Source of the DNA: Polyodon spathula
Lineage: Eukaryota; Chordata; Actinopteri; Acipenseriformes; Polyodontidae
Assembly: GCF_017654505.1 (NCBI RefSeq)
Contig: NC_054539.1
Span: 66,048,256-66,112,255, forward strand
Direction of reading: 5' to 3'
DNA length: 64,000 nt
Part shown: positions 1-43,181 of the stretch, one piece after another
Position numbering within the stretch: the stretch's first letter is position 1
Layout of the letters: every line of letters begins with the position of its first letter
Program-made: the position numbers and the translations under genes
The notes under the pieces: model-generated
What the model saw: only the letters and a program-made list of their open reading frames with translations
The model's database searches: none
What the model was told of the DNA's origin: nothing

Positions 1-226
1 TGCAGAATTATTACTGTCTTTCACCAGTCATATACAGCCAGCGCAACAATAGAATGGCCAATGCACAAAAGGGACAGAACCTACTAAATCAAGTCAACGC
101 TGGCAATGCTGTTTGAGAGGGGGGAGTAACCTAATCCTTCCTAATCAATGTCCTTTAACTGGGGTGTTCAAATTTATTTACTGGGTGTGTCTTTGTAGCT
201 TCTCTTTTTATTTTTTATTCCATCAG

Positions 227-505
227 GACTGGTTTGTTGTGAGCGCTAAAACGGCAAAAAGCTTTGAAAGGCTAATAAAGACCAAACAGATGGAGGATCA
301 CAGGAAGAGCTTGCCAAAGAAAAAACAGGCGCTGAAGCCAACCAGGATTCGCAAAAGGCAGTTGGAAAAGAAGGCAGTCATGAGCTCCTCTACTAGCTTG
401 AATAAGCGTTATAGCAACACAGAGAAAAAAAAGGACTGCTATGATTTCAGTGGCAGCGACACCCAGAGCAGCAGTGACAGCAATGCTGAAGAAGAGGAAA
501 AGTAG
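227..505 (+). CDS. last coding exon of an unidentified gene (3' end only)
   Basis: An open frame starts after a pyrimidine-rich tract ending in CATCAG at 221-226, which fits a splice acceptor, and runs 92 codons to TAG at 503-505. The reading begins DWFVVSAKTAKSFERL. The middle is strongly basic (KKKQALKPTRIRKRQLEKK) and the end is Ser/Asp/Glu-rich with a run of four Glu before the last Lys. That composition suggests a nuclear or chromatin protein, but I do not recognise the family. The rest of the gene lies left of the window. The frame stays open upstream of the acceptor, but that part is hydrophobic and reads like intron. Confidence 0.6.
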   Translation, partial: DWFVVSAKTAKSFERLIKTKQMEDHRKSLPKKKQALKPTRIRKRQLEKKAVMSSSTSLNKRYSNTEKKKDCYDFSGSDTQSSSDSNAEEEEK

Positions 506-680
506 GACCAGTAATAGGCTAACAAGCTTGACAGGTGGACCCATAAGTCTGAATCTGGCCACCAAACTAAACTCTTAGGTATTACGTTCCTTAGCAACGG
601 TTGACCATGGTGAAGTCAAACCCATAAATTATGATGAGCTGTAAATCCGGTCCCTGCTCCTGATTTAAAGCAACTATAAA

Positions 681-686
681 AATAAA
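681..686 (+). terminator. poly(A) signal AATAAA
   Basis: AATAAA lies about 175 bases after the stop codon of the left-edge gene, within an A-rich stretch. It is the first canonical hexamer downstream of that stop, so it probably ends the transcript. Confidence 0.45.
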
Positions 687-853
687 AAAAAGATTGTTTT
701 GATGAAAAAGTATATACTCCATAACATCTTATGTAAACTATGTCAGGTCTAACACAAGAACCTACAGAACAGTTGATATATTGCCCCTATCAATTATTAT
801 TTTAAGGCTCTTTTCTTTTTCATGAAACTAACACATAGTTCCGTATCAATTAC

Positions 854-1533
854 GAAATGTAACCATTACTGTATGGGTATTTACCTCGTGAAGACCCTGA
901 ACCTGAAAATAAAATTATACCGAAGCTGCGCTACAGCATCTCTGACGCAGTCATGCCTGTCCCCGAGGGCAAAAGAAGACTGCTTTCACAGATACTTGCA
1001 TCAGTTTTCCTTCAAGCATGCTGCAATCATTGACACAGCGACCTTGAAGGCTAATGGTTAGATTTCGATTTCAGGGATCCAGGGTTATGATAATAACCTA
1101 ACGTTTCCTATCAAGTACGAAATGTAACCATAACCGTATGTGTAAGTGTACCCAAGCTGTCGCAATGCAATATTGCATAACGGCTGGAATGCTACCTTGA
1201 GCGATACCATATGGAACCCCAGTAACAAGTAGCAGGGGCTAAAAAATTGATATGGAAACTCACCTCTAATTATGATGTAAGGGTTGACCCTGAAGCCACC
1301 CTCAATAATCAAGTTCCAAAACCAGGGTTTTGTGGATCCATGACATTTAGTTGATGAAACCTTGAAAAGATACAGGGAGTAGCCCACATCACTGCATTGC
1401 AAACGACAGATGCACCCTGGAGCAAAGCCCATGAAGGCTGGAGCAAAGCCCCCGTAGCGCAGCTTCGGTATAATTTTATTCAGGTTTGGGGTCTTCCTAA
1501 GGTAAGTGCCCATACTCTAGTGGTTACATTTCT
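854..1533. repeat. inverted-repeat element, about 80-bp arms
   Basis: The arm at 854-934 (GAAATGTAACCATTACTGTA to GAAGCTGCGCTAC) recurs as its reverse complement at 1454-1533 with a few differences. A third, partial copy of the arm start lies at 1117-1140. The phrase CAGGGTTATGATRATAAC occurs near 1080 and again near 1547. This looks like a rearranged dispersed repeat. The family is not identified. Confidence 0.6.
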
Positions 1534-1599
1534 CTTTAAGGGAACCAGGGTTATGATGATAACGTTTTACAGCTTTTGAAAGATCTGAGGTGTACAATG

Positions 1600-2265
1600 T
1601 AAAACTGTTCCTATTTTAGGTATAAGGTACACTGAAGTTGTGTGTTTAGTATTAGAAAATAGTACTTCTGAGCTGTTTTTTATTGGATTTGTGACATTGT
1701 ACTGCACGCAGTCACATCTTCTAGACACCGATTGTTAGCAATTAGAATATGACCTGCAGTGCTTTGAAGTGCGATAGTGTGGTTGGTTGTTCGTTCTGCT
1801 TGGTTTTAAATTACATTTTTCAAAGTCATGTATGCTTCATGCCAATCCAGTACATTTTCTGATAACCAGAAAAAAACGGGAAATTGAATCCCCTTTTTAG
1901 CTCTAGAATGCTTTTATCTTTTCTCTTATACTGCACCATGTAAAAGGTGAGAAATGTATTGTACCTGCGTACGGTATCTTATATTGTGACAGGAATGCAT
2001 AAACTATGTTGTATGTCTGTAAGATGCATCTTGCCTGATTACACTTTCATCATTCAGTACATAAAATATACATAATTTTAATTAAACACATAGTATATGT
2101 TCTACTTTGTTTAAAAGCATACAAAACTTACTACATTTACTTAGACAGCTTAAAGGGTACATACGGACATTTTTATTTTATTGTGTTACATGTTTCCATG
2201 TGTTGCTACAACTCTTTGCGTAAGGTGTGTATTGTTTTATTTGTAATTTATTTTTTTACATTTTG
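1600..2265. other. AT-rich spacer, nothing recognised
   Basis: AT-rich sequence without a convincing coding frame or repeat beyond short A/T runs. Confidence 0.5.
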
Positions 2266-2270
2266 AACTA

Positions 2271-2361
2271 CAGAACTACATTTCCCACCATCCTCCTGCT
2301 CACATGTGTAACAAAGATGGATTTACCAGTGAGCAGGAGGAGAATGGGAACTGTAGTTCTG
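2271..2361. repeat. short palindromic element with ACTACA-TTCCCA arms
   Basis: Arms at 2271-2303 and 2329-2361 are inverted copies, 29 of 33 positions matching by eye, around a 25-base spacer. Each arm holds an ACTACANTTCCCA core (2275-2287 plus strand, 2345-2357 minus strand), which resembles the ZNF143/THAP11 site known from vertebrate promoters. It may be a small inverted-repeat element rather than a promoter. Confidence 0.55.
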
Positions 2362-2428
2362 AGAGGGCCATGCGGGTACATGTGAAGCCAGGGAAATGCA
2401 ATTTAAAAGTTTAAAAAAGTGGTCAAAA

Positions 2429-2462
2429 TGTATAATAATAATAATAATAATAATAATAATTT
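2429..2462. repeat. (ATA)n microsatellite
   Basis: About eleven uninterrupted ATA/AAT units. Confidence 0.9.
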
Positions 2463-2706
2463 AAAACAATACACACACCTTATGTAAGCAGTTGTAGGAA
2501 CACAATAAAATAAAGAGTTCCTTATGTACCCTTTAATGGGGAGTCTGTCTAGTAAAATAAAACTCCCAAGCAATTTAATATCTGTAGTCTGGAACACATA
2601 CTATATTGTTCTTACCATCTCTTCCATTACACCTGGGTTAAAATGTGAACTGAAGCTGAAACAAACAGCAGCAATACTTCAATTCTGATTATTGGCTCCT
2701 GTGCCA

Positions 2707-3309
2707 CAGTGGCCCGTTTCCCAAAAGCTACTTTAAGCAGCATCTGAAACCGCTGTAGTGCAACGTTTGCAAACTGCAGTGTTTCTGAAACACCATCGTA
2801 ACTGCAGTCGCTCTTTACTACTGCTTGAAAGATCTTGACATGTCAGTGCGGCTGTAATGCACTGTGGGGGGTAAAGACAGAATTTAGCATGGGCTGCTTG
2901 TTGCTCTGAAGCGCCAGTAACACCGCAAACGCCCTCCTAGTCGGCGCATTGCAATAAACGTTTACTGCCATTCACAAATCCTGCCATTTTATGCGATCTG
3001 CCTCATGGAGGACCAGTGTTCATAGCATTTAATTTAATTGCAATTTCTTACCACATTTCTTTTTTGTTTGCTTCGATACAACTATCATTTATATATAGGC
3101 TACTCCACGAATTAGTTTCAAATGTGTTTTCCAACGAAGCCCCGAAGAAGCTATTCAAAGCCTAACGCTGCACGTAAACATCACGCACAAGCTGCACTTT
3201 CACGTGGGGTTTTGGGAAACGCACTTACAGAGGCTGGAAGCAGCCACACGTTCATCGTGACACAGATCTTAAGCTCCATGTACTTCTGTTACTGGGAAAC
3301 GAGACCCTG
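2707..3309. mobile_element. candidate non-autonomous DNA transposon (MITE-like)
   Basis: The left end reads CAGTGGCCCGTTTCCCA at 2707. The right end, read on the minus strand from 3309, is CAGGGTCTCGTTTCCCA. These near-matching inverted termini bracket about 600 bases with no transposase frame. No clear target duplication is seen, so the borders are approximate. Confidence 0.45.
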
Positions 3310-3374
3310 GTTTGACACTATTCCAGTAGTACTGATAGCACAGTACCAGTAATATCTATGGTATTATTAACGTC

Positions 3375-3540
3375 TACTCCAATTGTCTTCTGTTTGGATC
3401 GCGGGTTTTAATCCTAAATTTTGTTTCAGTCAGCTTCCTATGCCAACCTTGAACTGGTTCATTTTGGTCCTAAAATGTTCATGTAGTATTATCAGAACTA
3501 CAAAAAGGTTGTATTGAATGTTATTATGTTTTAACAGTAT
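3375..3540. repeat. dispersed repeat, copy A
   Basis: This stretch is a diverged direct copy of 9621-9799. Shared blocks include CCTTGAACTGGTT-like, ACAAAAAGGTTGTA and TTTTAACAGTAT. It has no coding capacity and the family is not identified. Confidence 0.55.
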
Positions 3541-4618
3541 TAATTGCTTATTGCATTAAATTGATTTTTGGCAAGTGATTATGTCTTTTATACCATCAGG
3601 TGTGCCCAGAGATTATTTGAGAGGACCAATGTCATTTTTGTGCATTTTGCTTATATTTTACTTTAGGTTTTTTAAATAAAAAAACAAATGCTGTAATAAG
3701 TATACTGGTGTTGTGTCAAAAAGTACAAATACACAAGTACAGCAATTGACTCGTAAAAGCGGGTCACGCTACTTGAATTCTTGCAGTCAAGCACAGACCC
3801 CCTCCTTTTAAGAATGCTGACGCTATTACAGTATGCAAATGATGTGATGTAATATTTATGAGGGTCAGTTAAACAACCATGCCCTATATAGCACATGATA
3901 TACAGTCATATTTAAAAAAAACTACAAAAAAAAAACCGCACAGTGCAGGATTTTTATGGGAGAGAAAGGTTTCATATGGTAGTATACAGAGAAATCATCG
4001 TTCAAATAATCACAAATCACTTACAGTTTTATTATTTTAATATTTATTTTAAAATTACAACCAGTTAACAAACACTCTCTAGGTAATTGAATAATTAAAA
4101 GCTAAAGTAGAGCACCATGTATGTGTAGTCTAATAAAATATATTTAGATAAAGGTAAGGTTAAAAAAAAAAAAAAAAAAAAACTTAGTTAAATAAGTTTT
4201 ACTAGATTTATAACATTTATATTCCACCAGAAAAACATTACAATTCCGGTCAAACATGTTGTATTCATAGTAGTGTATTTTAGGATTTGAGGCCTGAAGA
4301 CAGTATTGGGATTTTAATGCATAGTTATGATTATTACAGCGTGACCTGGCCGCTTAACACTGCTGTTGTAGAAGACTAGTTACTGCAGACTAAGAGCAAT
4401 GACAATGTAATAACCCTGTCGATGGATCTGTTATTTAAAAAATAATAATAATAACATTTTCAATTGTTTTTATGAAGTTTTCATTTTTTAAAATTATATT
4501 CCTGTACCGTTGTTAAAAATTCCAAATTTACAATAAAATGTTACCATTTACCGCTGCAAGAAGTTACATTACAATCATAATTCTTCAACTGTAGTATTTA
4601 ATAATATCTGATATATGA

Positions 4619-4632
4619 CATATATATATATG

Positions 4633-4701
<69 letters not shown>
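4619..4701. repeat. (TA)n microsatellite
   Basis: A long TA tract with one TGC interruption near its start. Confidence 0.95.
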
Positions 4702-4704
<3 letters not shown>

Positions 4705-5318
4705 CAGAGAAACCCACCACATTTGATGTCATAATTACACAACAGGAAATATAAACTTACTGGCCAAATGCAAAGCGTGCAGGAGTTGTGTGCAAAAGCA
4801 GAAAGATGTGACTATCAAAGTGTGTACTTGTGCAGCCTCCTTGTACCTCAGTGCAGTGGCTGCATTACCCATGAAGACAATCTCCCAGATGTTTATAGAA
4901 TGGAAACTTTGGCAGAAAAATACCACTGGAAAGCACAACCCTGGTCTTAAGCAAGTCATGACAGATATACTTCAACATTGAACAAGACACATCTTGGAGT
5001 TCTCACAGATCTAACTGCCCTGGTTTCCTTTAAAACCTGGTGTAACCACAAACACCCAAGGGATTTACAGAGGGATGTATTTTGTCGTAAAATCATAATT
5101 AACCAGAGGCCACCACACATTTGATTTATAGATTTAAAGTCCGTGTTTTTCTGGTACTGCTAAAGAAAAAGAAAAAAAAAACAAAAAAAAAAACATGCGA
5201 TTAACTTTTTAAAAAGACTGCTGTCATAACTACCAGTGATGTAATTTTTTCAGGTCTCTCACTAGACCCTACCTGTGGTAAATGAATGAATTACCAACGA
5301 TTGTTACATAGTTGTCTT

Positions 5319-5472
5319 CCCTCCGCCCACAGGGGGCAGCAGAGCCGAGTGAACTGCACCAACCAAAGGACTCGCAGATCACAAATATGGAGTCTCGCCC
5401 ATAACAAACAGCATGTTTGTAAACCCCTTACAGTTTCCTTTTAATTACTCCGGAATATCTCTGTTGTTTCAG
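5319..5472 (+). promoter_or_regulatory. gtf3c2: candidate gtf3c2 promoter and non-coding first exon
   Basis: A less AT-rich patch starts with CCCTCCGCCC and carries a CTCF-like core, CCCACAGGGGGCAG, at 5326-5339. Downstream, CAG|GTACGT at 5470-5478 reads as a good splice donor. The gene's first coding exon begins about 1 kb further on behind its own acceptor, so a non-coding first exon here would fit. No transcript evidence exists in the window. The same site also resembles an acceptor, because a pyrimidine tract precedes it. Confidence 0.25.
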
Positions 5473-5941
5473 GTACGTTTTATCAGATTGGCAATGTAAT
5501 GCTGATTTGAAAGTTGTGGTATAAATGCTGATATATATTTTATTGGGACAAATGGCGCGGAGGTCTACGAAATGTCTAACATGGAGACGGGTTTCGAAAC
5601 GAGTTACTCTGTTTTTGTTAAGACTGAGTTTTCAGCATACAGCAGCAGAGCAAGACGTTGAGCTATTTGACACAAGTAGGCGAAGGCTTCCCTATGTACG
5701 AAGGTCTTTCGTGGTGGCGAAGCGTTATAAACTATAACGTAATTATCACCATCATATTCACACGCTGTAAATGTTAGTGTTTCTTTTTTTTAATTTATTT
5801 TTTCAATATTATACATGTTTTTAATTGTGCCACTTAATACAATTTAGATCGTAAAATAGTTTCAAATCGTGTTCCTAAAACAGTAAGTACAATATTGTAT
5901 GTAACAAGACCGTCTTAATCCACTAACGTGTTGTGAAACCA

Positions 5942-6002
5942 CACGTGACCATATATACATTCTGACCATATATACATACACAACTCTGATGGTTTGACGT
6001 CA
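5942..6002. promoter_or_regulatory. E-box and CRE motif cluster
   Basis: CACGTG at 5942-5947 (an E-box) and the full palindromic CRE TGACGTCA at 5995-6002 lie 50 bases apart. Between them are two copies of GACCATATATACAT. The cluster sits between the candidate first exon and the first coding exon of gtf3c2. Function is inferred from motifs only. Confidence 0.25.
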
Positions 6003-6526
6003 CACAGAAAGAGCTTCGTTATTTTAGATCATATTCATCGGTTTTTTAACTGTTTTTCCGACGGTTCTTACTGAAGTAGAAGGGTGTGGATTATACTATA
6101 TGCATACAGACTGTTCTGGACAAATCTTTTTTTTTTTATGTACTTATCTTAACATTTTATAAGCAAAGCAAATATGTTATTTGCAAACTTGATTATTGTC
6201 CTGCTGTTTTTACTGCCTTGGTGTGTGACATTGAAACTTCATCTCTCCAAAAACAATTATATGTGTTTGACATGTAATAGAAGAAAAATCCTCTACATCA
6301 GGAATTGGCATGGATTATACAAATAATTGGTTGAACAGGCTAACCAGTTGCAGTGTATTCAGTGCTTTATTCTTAAACTTAACCACAGTAGGAGCAGTAC
6401 AGTATTTATTCCATTTAGTTTACTATTTTCTGCAGTTGAAATGTCATTATTTGTTTTAGATCTAATGCTGACCATTTATCCTTGAAGAGTAACGCTGATT
6501 GCTGAAGAAAGGGGCCAGGGACATTG

Positions 6527-38007
<31,481 letters not shown>

Positions 38008-38182
38008 GAGGAGTTGAAGGAAGGGCTGTAGATGCACATGGTCCCTCCTTTACCACCACCCCAGGGTCATAAAAATAACGACTGTTCAACTTCCACAATT
38101 TAATAATTGTAGGTATTACTAATGGTGGTCAATTGAAATCTATCCATAATGAAATCTTCCCCAAGATATTTAAATAATTTAG

Positions 38183-38191
38183 CCCCCCCCC

Positions 38192-38246
<55 letters not shown>

Positions 38247-38269
38247 TCTCTCTCTATATATATTATGTC

Positions 38270-38303
<34 letters not shown>

Positions 38304-38312
38304 TAAAATAAA
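38183..38312. repeat. (C)n(CT)n(TA)n tract with poly(A) signal at its edge
   Basis: Twenty C are followed by about 40 bases of CT and then TA repeats. AATAAA at 38307-38312 directly follows and is the first canonical signal after the gtf3c2 stop, so the microsatellite would lie in the 3' UTR. Confidence 0.7.
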
Positions 38313-38506
38313 TCCGGAACTGGGTACCCACCGTGAAAAATCCACATGTATTTTTTTTTTTTTTTGAAATCACATTTATTTTTTTTAAATCACATATATT
38401 AATGTTTTAAGTGCATGATACATATTAAATACTATATAGTACACATACATTTAGTAACTTCAGATATGTGGATTTGTGCAACCTTGTTCTGTACTGGAAA
38501 CATTGA

Positions 38507-38568
<62 letters not shown>
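38507..38568. repeat. (ATA)n microsatellite
   Basis: About twenty perfect AAT units. Confidence 0.95.
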
Positions 38569-38738
38569 GTAGAACTGCCAGGCATTTGTACAGCTTCCAA
38601 GCTCAGTACCAGTTGGAAATTTCGGCAAGCTGTAGCATTGCAGGACAAGTGTCAGCAACAGATCAGTTTTATGGAGCATTTTCAATTCAAAATACTGCAT
38701 TAATTTATTATCTCACAATGCTTTATAACTTTAAACAC

Positions 38739-38936
38739 CATAGTAACCATAACCCTATCTGCACACTGTAAGGAGTTATAAACTAATCTTACATTTAACC
38801 TTAAGGAGAGGTCAGAGGTCACGATCAAGGTAATTTTTGAATCTATCATATATGGGTTCCTAAATGTGTTATATAGTAACCATAACCCTATGTGCACTTT
38901 GTATGGGGTTATAAGCTAGTTTTACATTTGACCGAA
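38739..38936. repeat. tandem duplication of a roughly 133-bp unit
   Basis: ATAGTAACCATAACCCTAT starts at about 38740 and again at about 38875, each followed by a GTTATAA and TTACATTT block. The first copy also holds GGTCAGAGGTCACGATCAAGG. It is a diverged pair of unknown origin. Confidence 0.6.
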
Positions 38937-39330
38937 GATTTTGAAAAGATTTTAAAAAATGCGTCAGGTTGCCATATTGGTTTATGCACAAAAACTTTTT
39001 GAAAAAGTTAATTATATTGAAACGGATGATGTTTGTCAATGTTGGAGTCAATCAAATAAACCATTTTTCAACAGAAGCTGGTTTAAATTTAAGAAGAAAA
39101 TTTAGGTTTGGTGGCCGTCTTGTTTTACAAAAGGACACCATTTTCCCTATTTGAATTCCATTGTCCCCAGGATGATTCCTACCAATTTGAGTTAGTTGTA
39201 AGCGGTTTTCAAACAGAAGCAGTTTGAATACAGTTATGTTAAATGCACTTCATACTGTGGGATTCTTTGCAACATCTGTTGGACATATTCTGGTGGTGGT
39301 GTTGTTAATATTGTACTTGTACTGATTCAG

Positions 39331-39578
39331 GGCGTGCTAAACTGGCCATTTACAAGACCAGGAAGCATAAGATGAGCGGGGAAGGTCTCTTTGACTGCGG
39401 GGCCATGTTCAGGGCCCTTGTCCGTTCTCGGATTCTTTTAGAGCACGCCCACGCGGACTCTGCTGGCGACATGGCATCGTTTGTCGACCAGTGGACTCTA
39501 GGGGGGCGTGCTACGTACCACTTCCCCGTTTTCGTTGAACATTTAATTTACAGTCCTTTTTTGACCGGTTTTCATTGA
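39331..39578 (+). other. orphan open frame, GC-richer than surroundings
   Basis: After an acceptor-like TACTGATTCAG at 39330, an open frame (phase from 39333) runs to TGA at 39578. It reads RAKLAIYKTRKHKMSGEGLF, then ALVRSRILLEHAHADSAGD and VDQWTLGG. Its base composition differs visibly from the AT-rich flanks. I do not recognise the family; it may be a transposon-derived fragment. No matching upstream exon was found. Confidence 0.35.
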
Positions 39579-39842
39579 ATTAGTTAAGGTCCGTCCTTTT
39601 TATCACCCCCAAGGGTGCTAATTTGAATTTTTTTCCAGCTGTCTTTGGACAGCTGGTGTAGTCCTGGCAAACGGGCCTTAAATAGGACTGATTCAGTTGG
39701 AACACAGAGTAGTTTACCCAAAACAAAAGTATAGGCAAGGAGAATATCTTAATGCTTCTTGTCTTTCTTTCACTTTTCCTGTGTATCTGTTTTTAGCACG
39801 TCCAATTTGTTTTATCATTATTGTTCACCAGTCTCTGGCAAA

Positions 39843-40008
39843 CACAACAGTCCAAAACAAAACTTAAAGGTGCAATCCTCCAAATCCGAACTGATAAATA
39901 AAAGTAAATATTTCAGTCTTAGAATTTGCAAACTCTGCCAAGGAAATATTTCAGTTAAAGGAGGAAGCACTAGCACTTTAACGTGCTACACAAATGTTTT
40001 TATTTAAT
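39843..40008 (+). mobile_element. hAT relic, BED-finger fragment
   Basis: An open frame reads SKYFSLRICKLCQGNISVKG, then GSTSTLTCYTNVF. C-x2-C followed by GGSTSxL is the pattern of a BED zinc finger of Ac/ZBED-type hAT transposases, with the second half (His pair) degraded. No other part of the transposase is seen nearby. Confidence 0.5.
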
Positions 40009-40562
40009 CCAAAACAAAATAGGTGCACGTTTCGTAAGTGTGCGAGTAATGTTCTTCTCATACTGATTTAATTTTGTACTTTGCACCTTACGCATTTAGG
40101 AGTGCATAGGCTTTGTCTTAGTAAATCTACTTATTTATTTATTTATTTATTTTTTCGGTTTTCTAGGGTATACTGCTCACAATACTTTATTTATTTGTTT
40201 ATTTATTTTTAAATAAAAGTTACTTATTTTATCTTTTTGGTAAGAAACTACATCTGCACAATAACTGTAGATAAAGCATTCGGTATTGGAAGACACAGTA
40301 ATTATTATTAATGATCACAGAGTTATCACTGACATAAACCAACAGTATGCTATTATGTTGTTTTCTTTCCGATTTAGTTCCTGAGAAGAATAGTCGCCGT
40401 AGTTATTATTATTGAGGTGTACTTCCCACTAATGCAAAGCATGTTTTAACTTTGTCTTTATTACACTGACCAGAGACCCATGCTTACAAGTAAATTGTCA
40501 TATTTCCCGTGTCAGATAATTTAAAACCTGATGGGTACCCGGGTTTTCGGGTACCTGTGATG

Positions 40563-40573
40563 AGATAGATAGA

Positions 40574-40670
<97 letters not shown>
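40563..40670. repeat. (ATCT)n(TA)n compound microsatellite
   Basis: An AGAT start flips to a long ATCT run and ends in TA repeats. Confidence 0.95.
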
Positions 40671-40672
<2 letters not shown>

Positions 40673-41719
40673 AATTTAAATGAAATATGATAAACAAATA
40701 AAATAAATAATACAAAAAAAACTTGAAAATATTCTGCTCCGTAATACTTTTTTTAAGACTAAATGAAACTTAATCCACACACTTACCATCTGACAAAAAT
40801 GGTGCTGTTTTGATTTCTTTACTTGAGTTGCTGCAGCTTTTTTTGCAGTTAAAAACCTGCTTTTAGGTATGTTTTGTTATGTGTGTGTTTCTGTGATATG
40901 GTCTTCTGTGGTATGTTTTTTTGTTGTTTTTTTTTTAACATACACTGTTTTATATTAAAAGGGGTGTCCAGTAAATGTTGCTTTTGAAACACAGAGATCA
41001 TACTCTGGAGGTTGAAAAAATTCTTTGAGCCTACCTATTTCGTATAAGATGGATTTAGGAAGTGAATGTAATGGATGAGAAATACTTTTCTAGATGATTT
41101 TAAAAACCTTCAGTGATTTGCAGGTTCTTTACTCGTGCTGTACAACACTGTCACCCTCCATGTGTTCCGACTGTGACCAAATGCTTTATTTTTAATGCAC
41201 TTCTTCATTCTTCCACAGTAATATTGGCTTTTAATATTTAAATGCTGCAATATGTTCTGTGATAGATACATATGACCAAAAAAAACATTGCTTACCAGAA
41301 ATATTGCTTATAAGGCAAAGCCTAACACACAATTCAGATATCCAACGTACAACGTTTTTTTTTCAATAAAATGTATTGAGGAACAAATTGCCTGTCACTG
41401 TAATCTTTTTAAAAGTATTTATAATACATGTTAAAGTGGTGATAGCTAATGAAAATATAATGTAAATGATACTTGTTGTACAGTAAAGACACGCAGAGGG
41501 TGGGGTAGTATCTTGTACAATTCTATGATTAAATAAAGTGGTCAGTTTGCATCCCTAACTTAAAACTAGTATGTTACGTAGGGAAAAGTATGCCATTGGC
41601 TTCTTAGCCTGTTTGTCACCAGAGGAAGAAACTGGTTGGTGAATGACAGATAAAGGTGTTGAATGGGTTGGAAACGACCTAAATGCAAGACGTAAGAAGT
41701 GTTTCCACAGGTGCACACA
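40671..41719. other. AT-rich intergenic spacer
   Basis: No gene or repeat family recognised. Confidence 0.5.
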
Positions 41720-43179
41720 CAGTGGCTCTCAAAAGTATTCACCCCCACTGGACTTTTCCACATTTTATTGTGTTACAACATGGAATCAAAATGGATTTAA
41801 TTAGAAGTTTTGCCACTGATCAACACAAAAAAAGTCCATAATGTCAAAGTGAAAAATAAAATCTACAAATTGTTCTAAATTAATTACAAATACAAAACAG
41901 AAAATAATTGATTTGCATAAGTATTCACCCCCTTGAGTCAATATTTGGTAGAGGCACCTTTGGCAGCAATTATAGCCATGAGTCTATTTGGATAAGTCTC
42001 TACCAGCTTTGCACATCTGGACAGTGCATTTTTTGCCCATTCTTCTTTGCAAAATTGCTTAAGTTCCTTCAAGTTGGATGGGGACCTTTGGTGAACGGCA
42101 ATTATCAACTATTTCCACTTATTCTCAATTGGATTGAGGTCCGGGCTTTGACTGGGCCACTCCAGGACATTGACCTTTTTGTTTTTAAGCCACTCCAGTG
42201 TGGCTTTGGCTGTATGTTTGGGGTCATTGCCCTGCTGGAAGATGAATCTTCTCCCAAGTCCCAGATCTGCTGCAGACTTCAGCAGGTTTTCCACCAGGAT
42301 TTCTCTGTACTTAGCTGCATCCATTTTGCCCTCAGTCTTCACAAGCTTTCCAGGTTTGACACAGAGAAGCATCCCCATAGCATGATGCTGCCACCACCAT
42401 GTTTCATGGTAGGGATGGTGTTCTCAGGATGCAAACATAGCGTTGAGACCAAAAAGCTCTATTTTGGTCTCATCAGACCATAGAACCTTCTTCCACTTGG
42501 TCTCAGTCTCCCACATGCCTTCTGGCAAACTAGCTGAGATTTGATGTGAGTTTTTTTCAACAATGGCTTTCTTTTTGCCACTCTCCCAAAAGGCCAGTTT
42601 GTGAAGCACCCAGGCTATTGTTGCCATTGAAGACGGCCTGATCTAGACAGATTCACAGTTGTGCCATATTCTCTCCATTTCTTAATAATGGACTTCACTG
42701 TGCTCCGGGGGATATTCAGTGCCTTGGAAATGTTCTTATATCCTACCCCTGATTGATGCTTTTGAAGAACCTTATTCCGGATTTGCTTTGAATGTTCCTT
42801 CGTCTTCATGATGTAGTTTTTGTTAGGAAATATACTAACCAACTGTGGGACCTCCCAGAGGCAGGTGTATTTAACCTGAAATCATGTGAAACACCTTAAT
42901 TGCACACAGGTGGACTCCATTCAACTAATTATGTGACCTCTAAAGACAATTGGTTGCACAAGAGCTTATTTAGGTGTGTCATAGTAAAGGGGGTGAATAC
43001 TTATGCAATTAATTAATTTAGAACAATTTGTAGATTTTATTTTTCACTTTGACATAATGGACTTTTTTTTTGTGTTGATCAGTGGCAACAACTCCTAATT
43101 AAATCCATTTTGATTCCATGTTGTAACACAATAAAATGTGGAAAAGTCCAAGAGGGGTGAATACTTTTGAGAGCCACTG
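41720..43179 (-). mobile_element. Tc1-like transposon with degenerate transposase
   Basis: Left end CAGTGGCTCTCAAAAGTATT and right end (minus strand from 43179) CAGTGGCTCTCAAAAGTATT are near-perfect inverted termini. TA follows on the right; the left flank reads CA, a likely mutated TA. The 1460-bp length is slightly short. On the minus strand, ATG at 42809 opens KTKEHSKQIRNKVLQKHQS, a complete first helix-turn-helix region. The part between the two DNA-binding regions and the catalytic core is deleted. Then [24 protein letters not shown] and [12 protein letters not shown] carry remnants of the D, D and E motifs in broken frames; the middle Asp context reads GND instead of the usual DND. Confidence 0.95.
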
Positions 43180-43181
43180 TA

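Noticed and set aside
4735..4981. Overlapping frames of 60-74 codons on both strands
   Set aside because: No splice signals or family motifs; chance frames in spacer DNA.
41908..42483. A 191-codon plus-strand open frame
   Set aside because: It is antisense to the Tc1 transposase remnants at 42109-42842 and has no protein family features.
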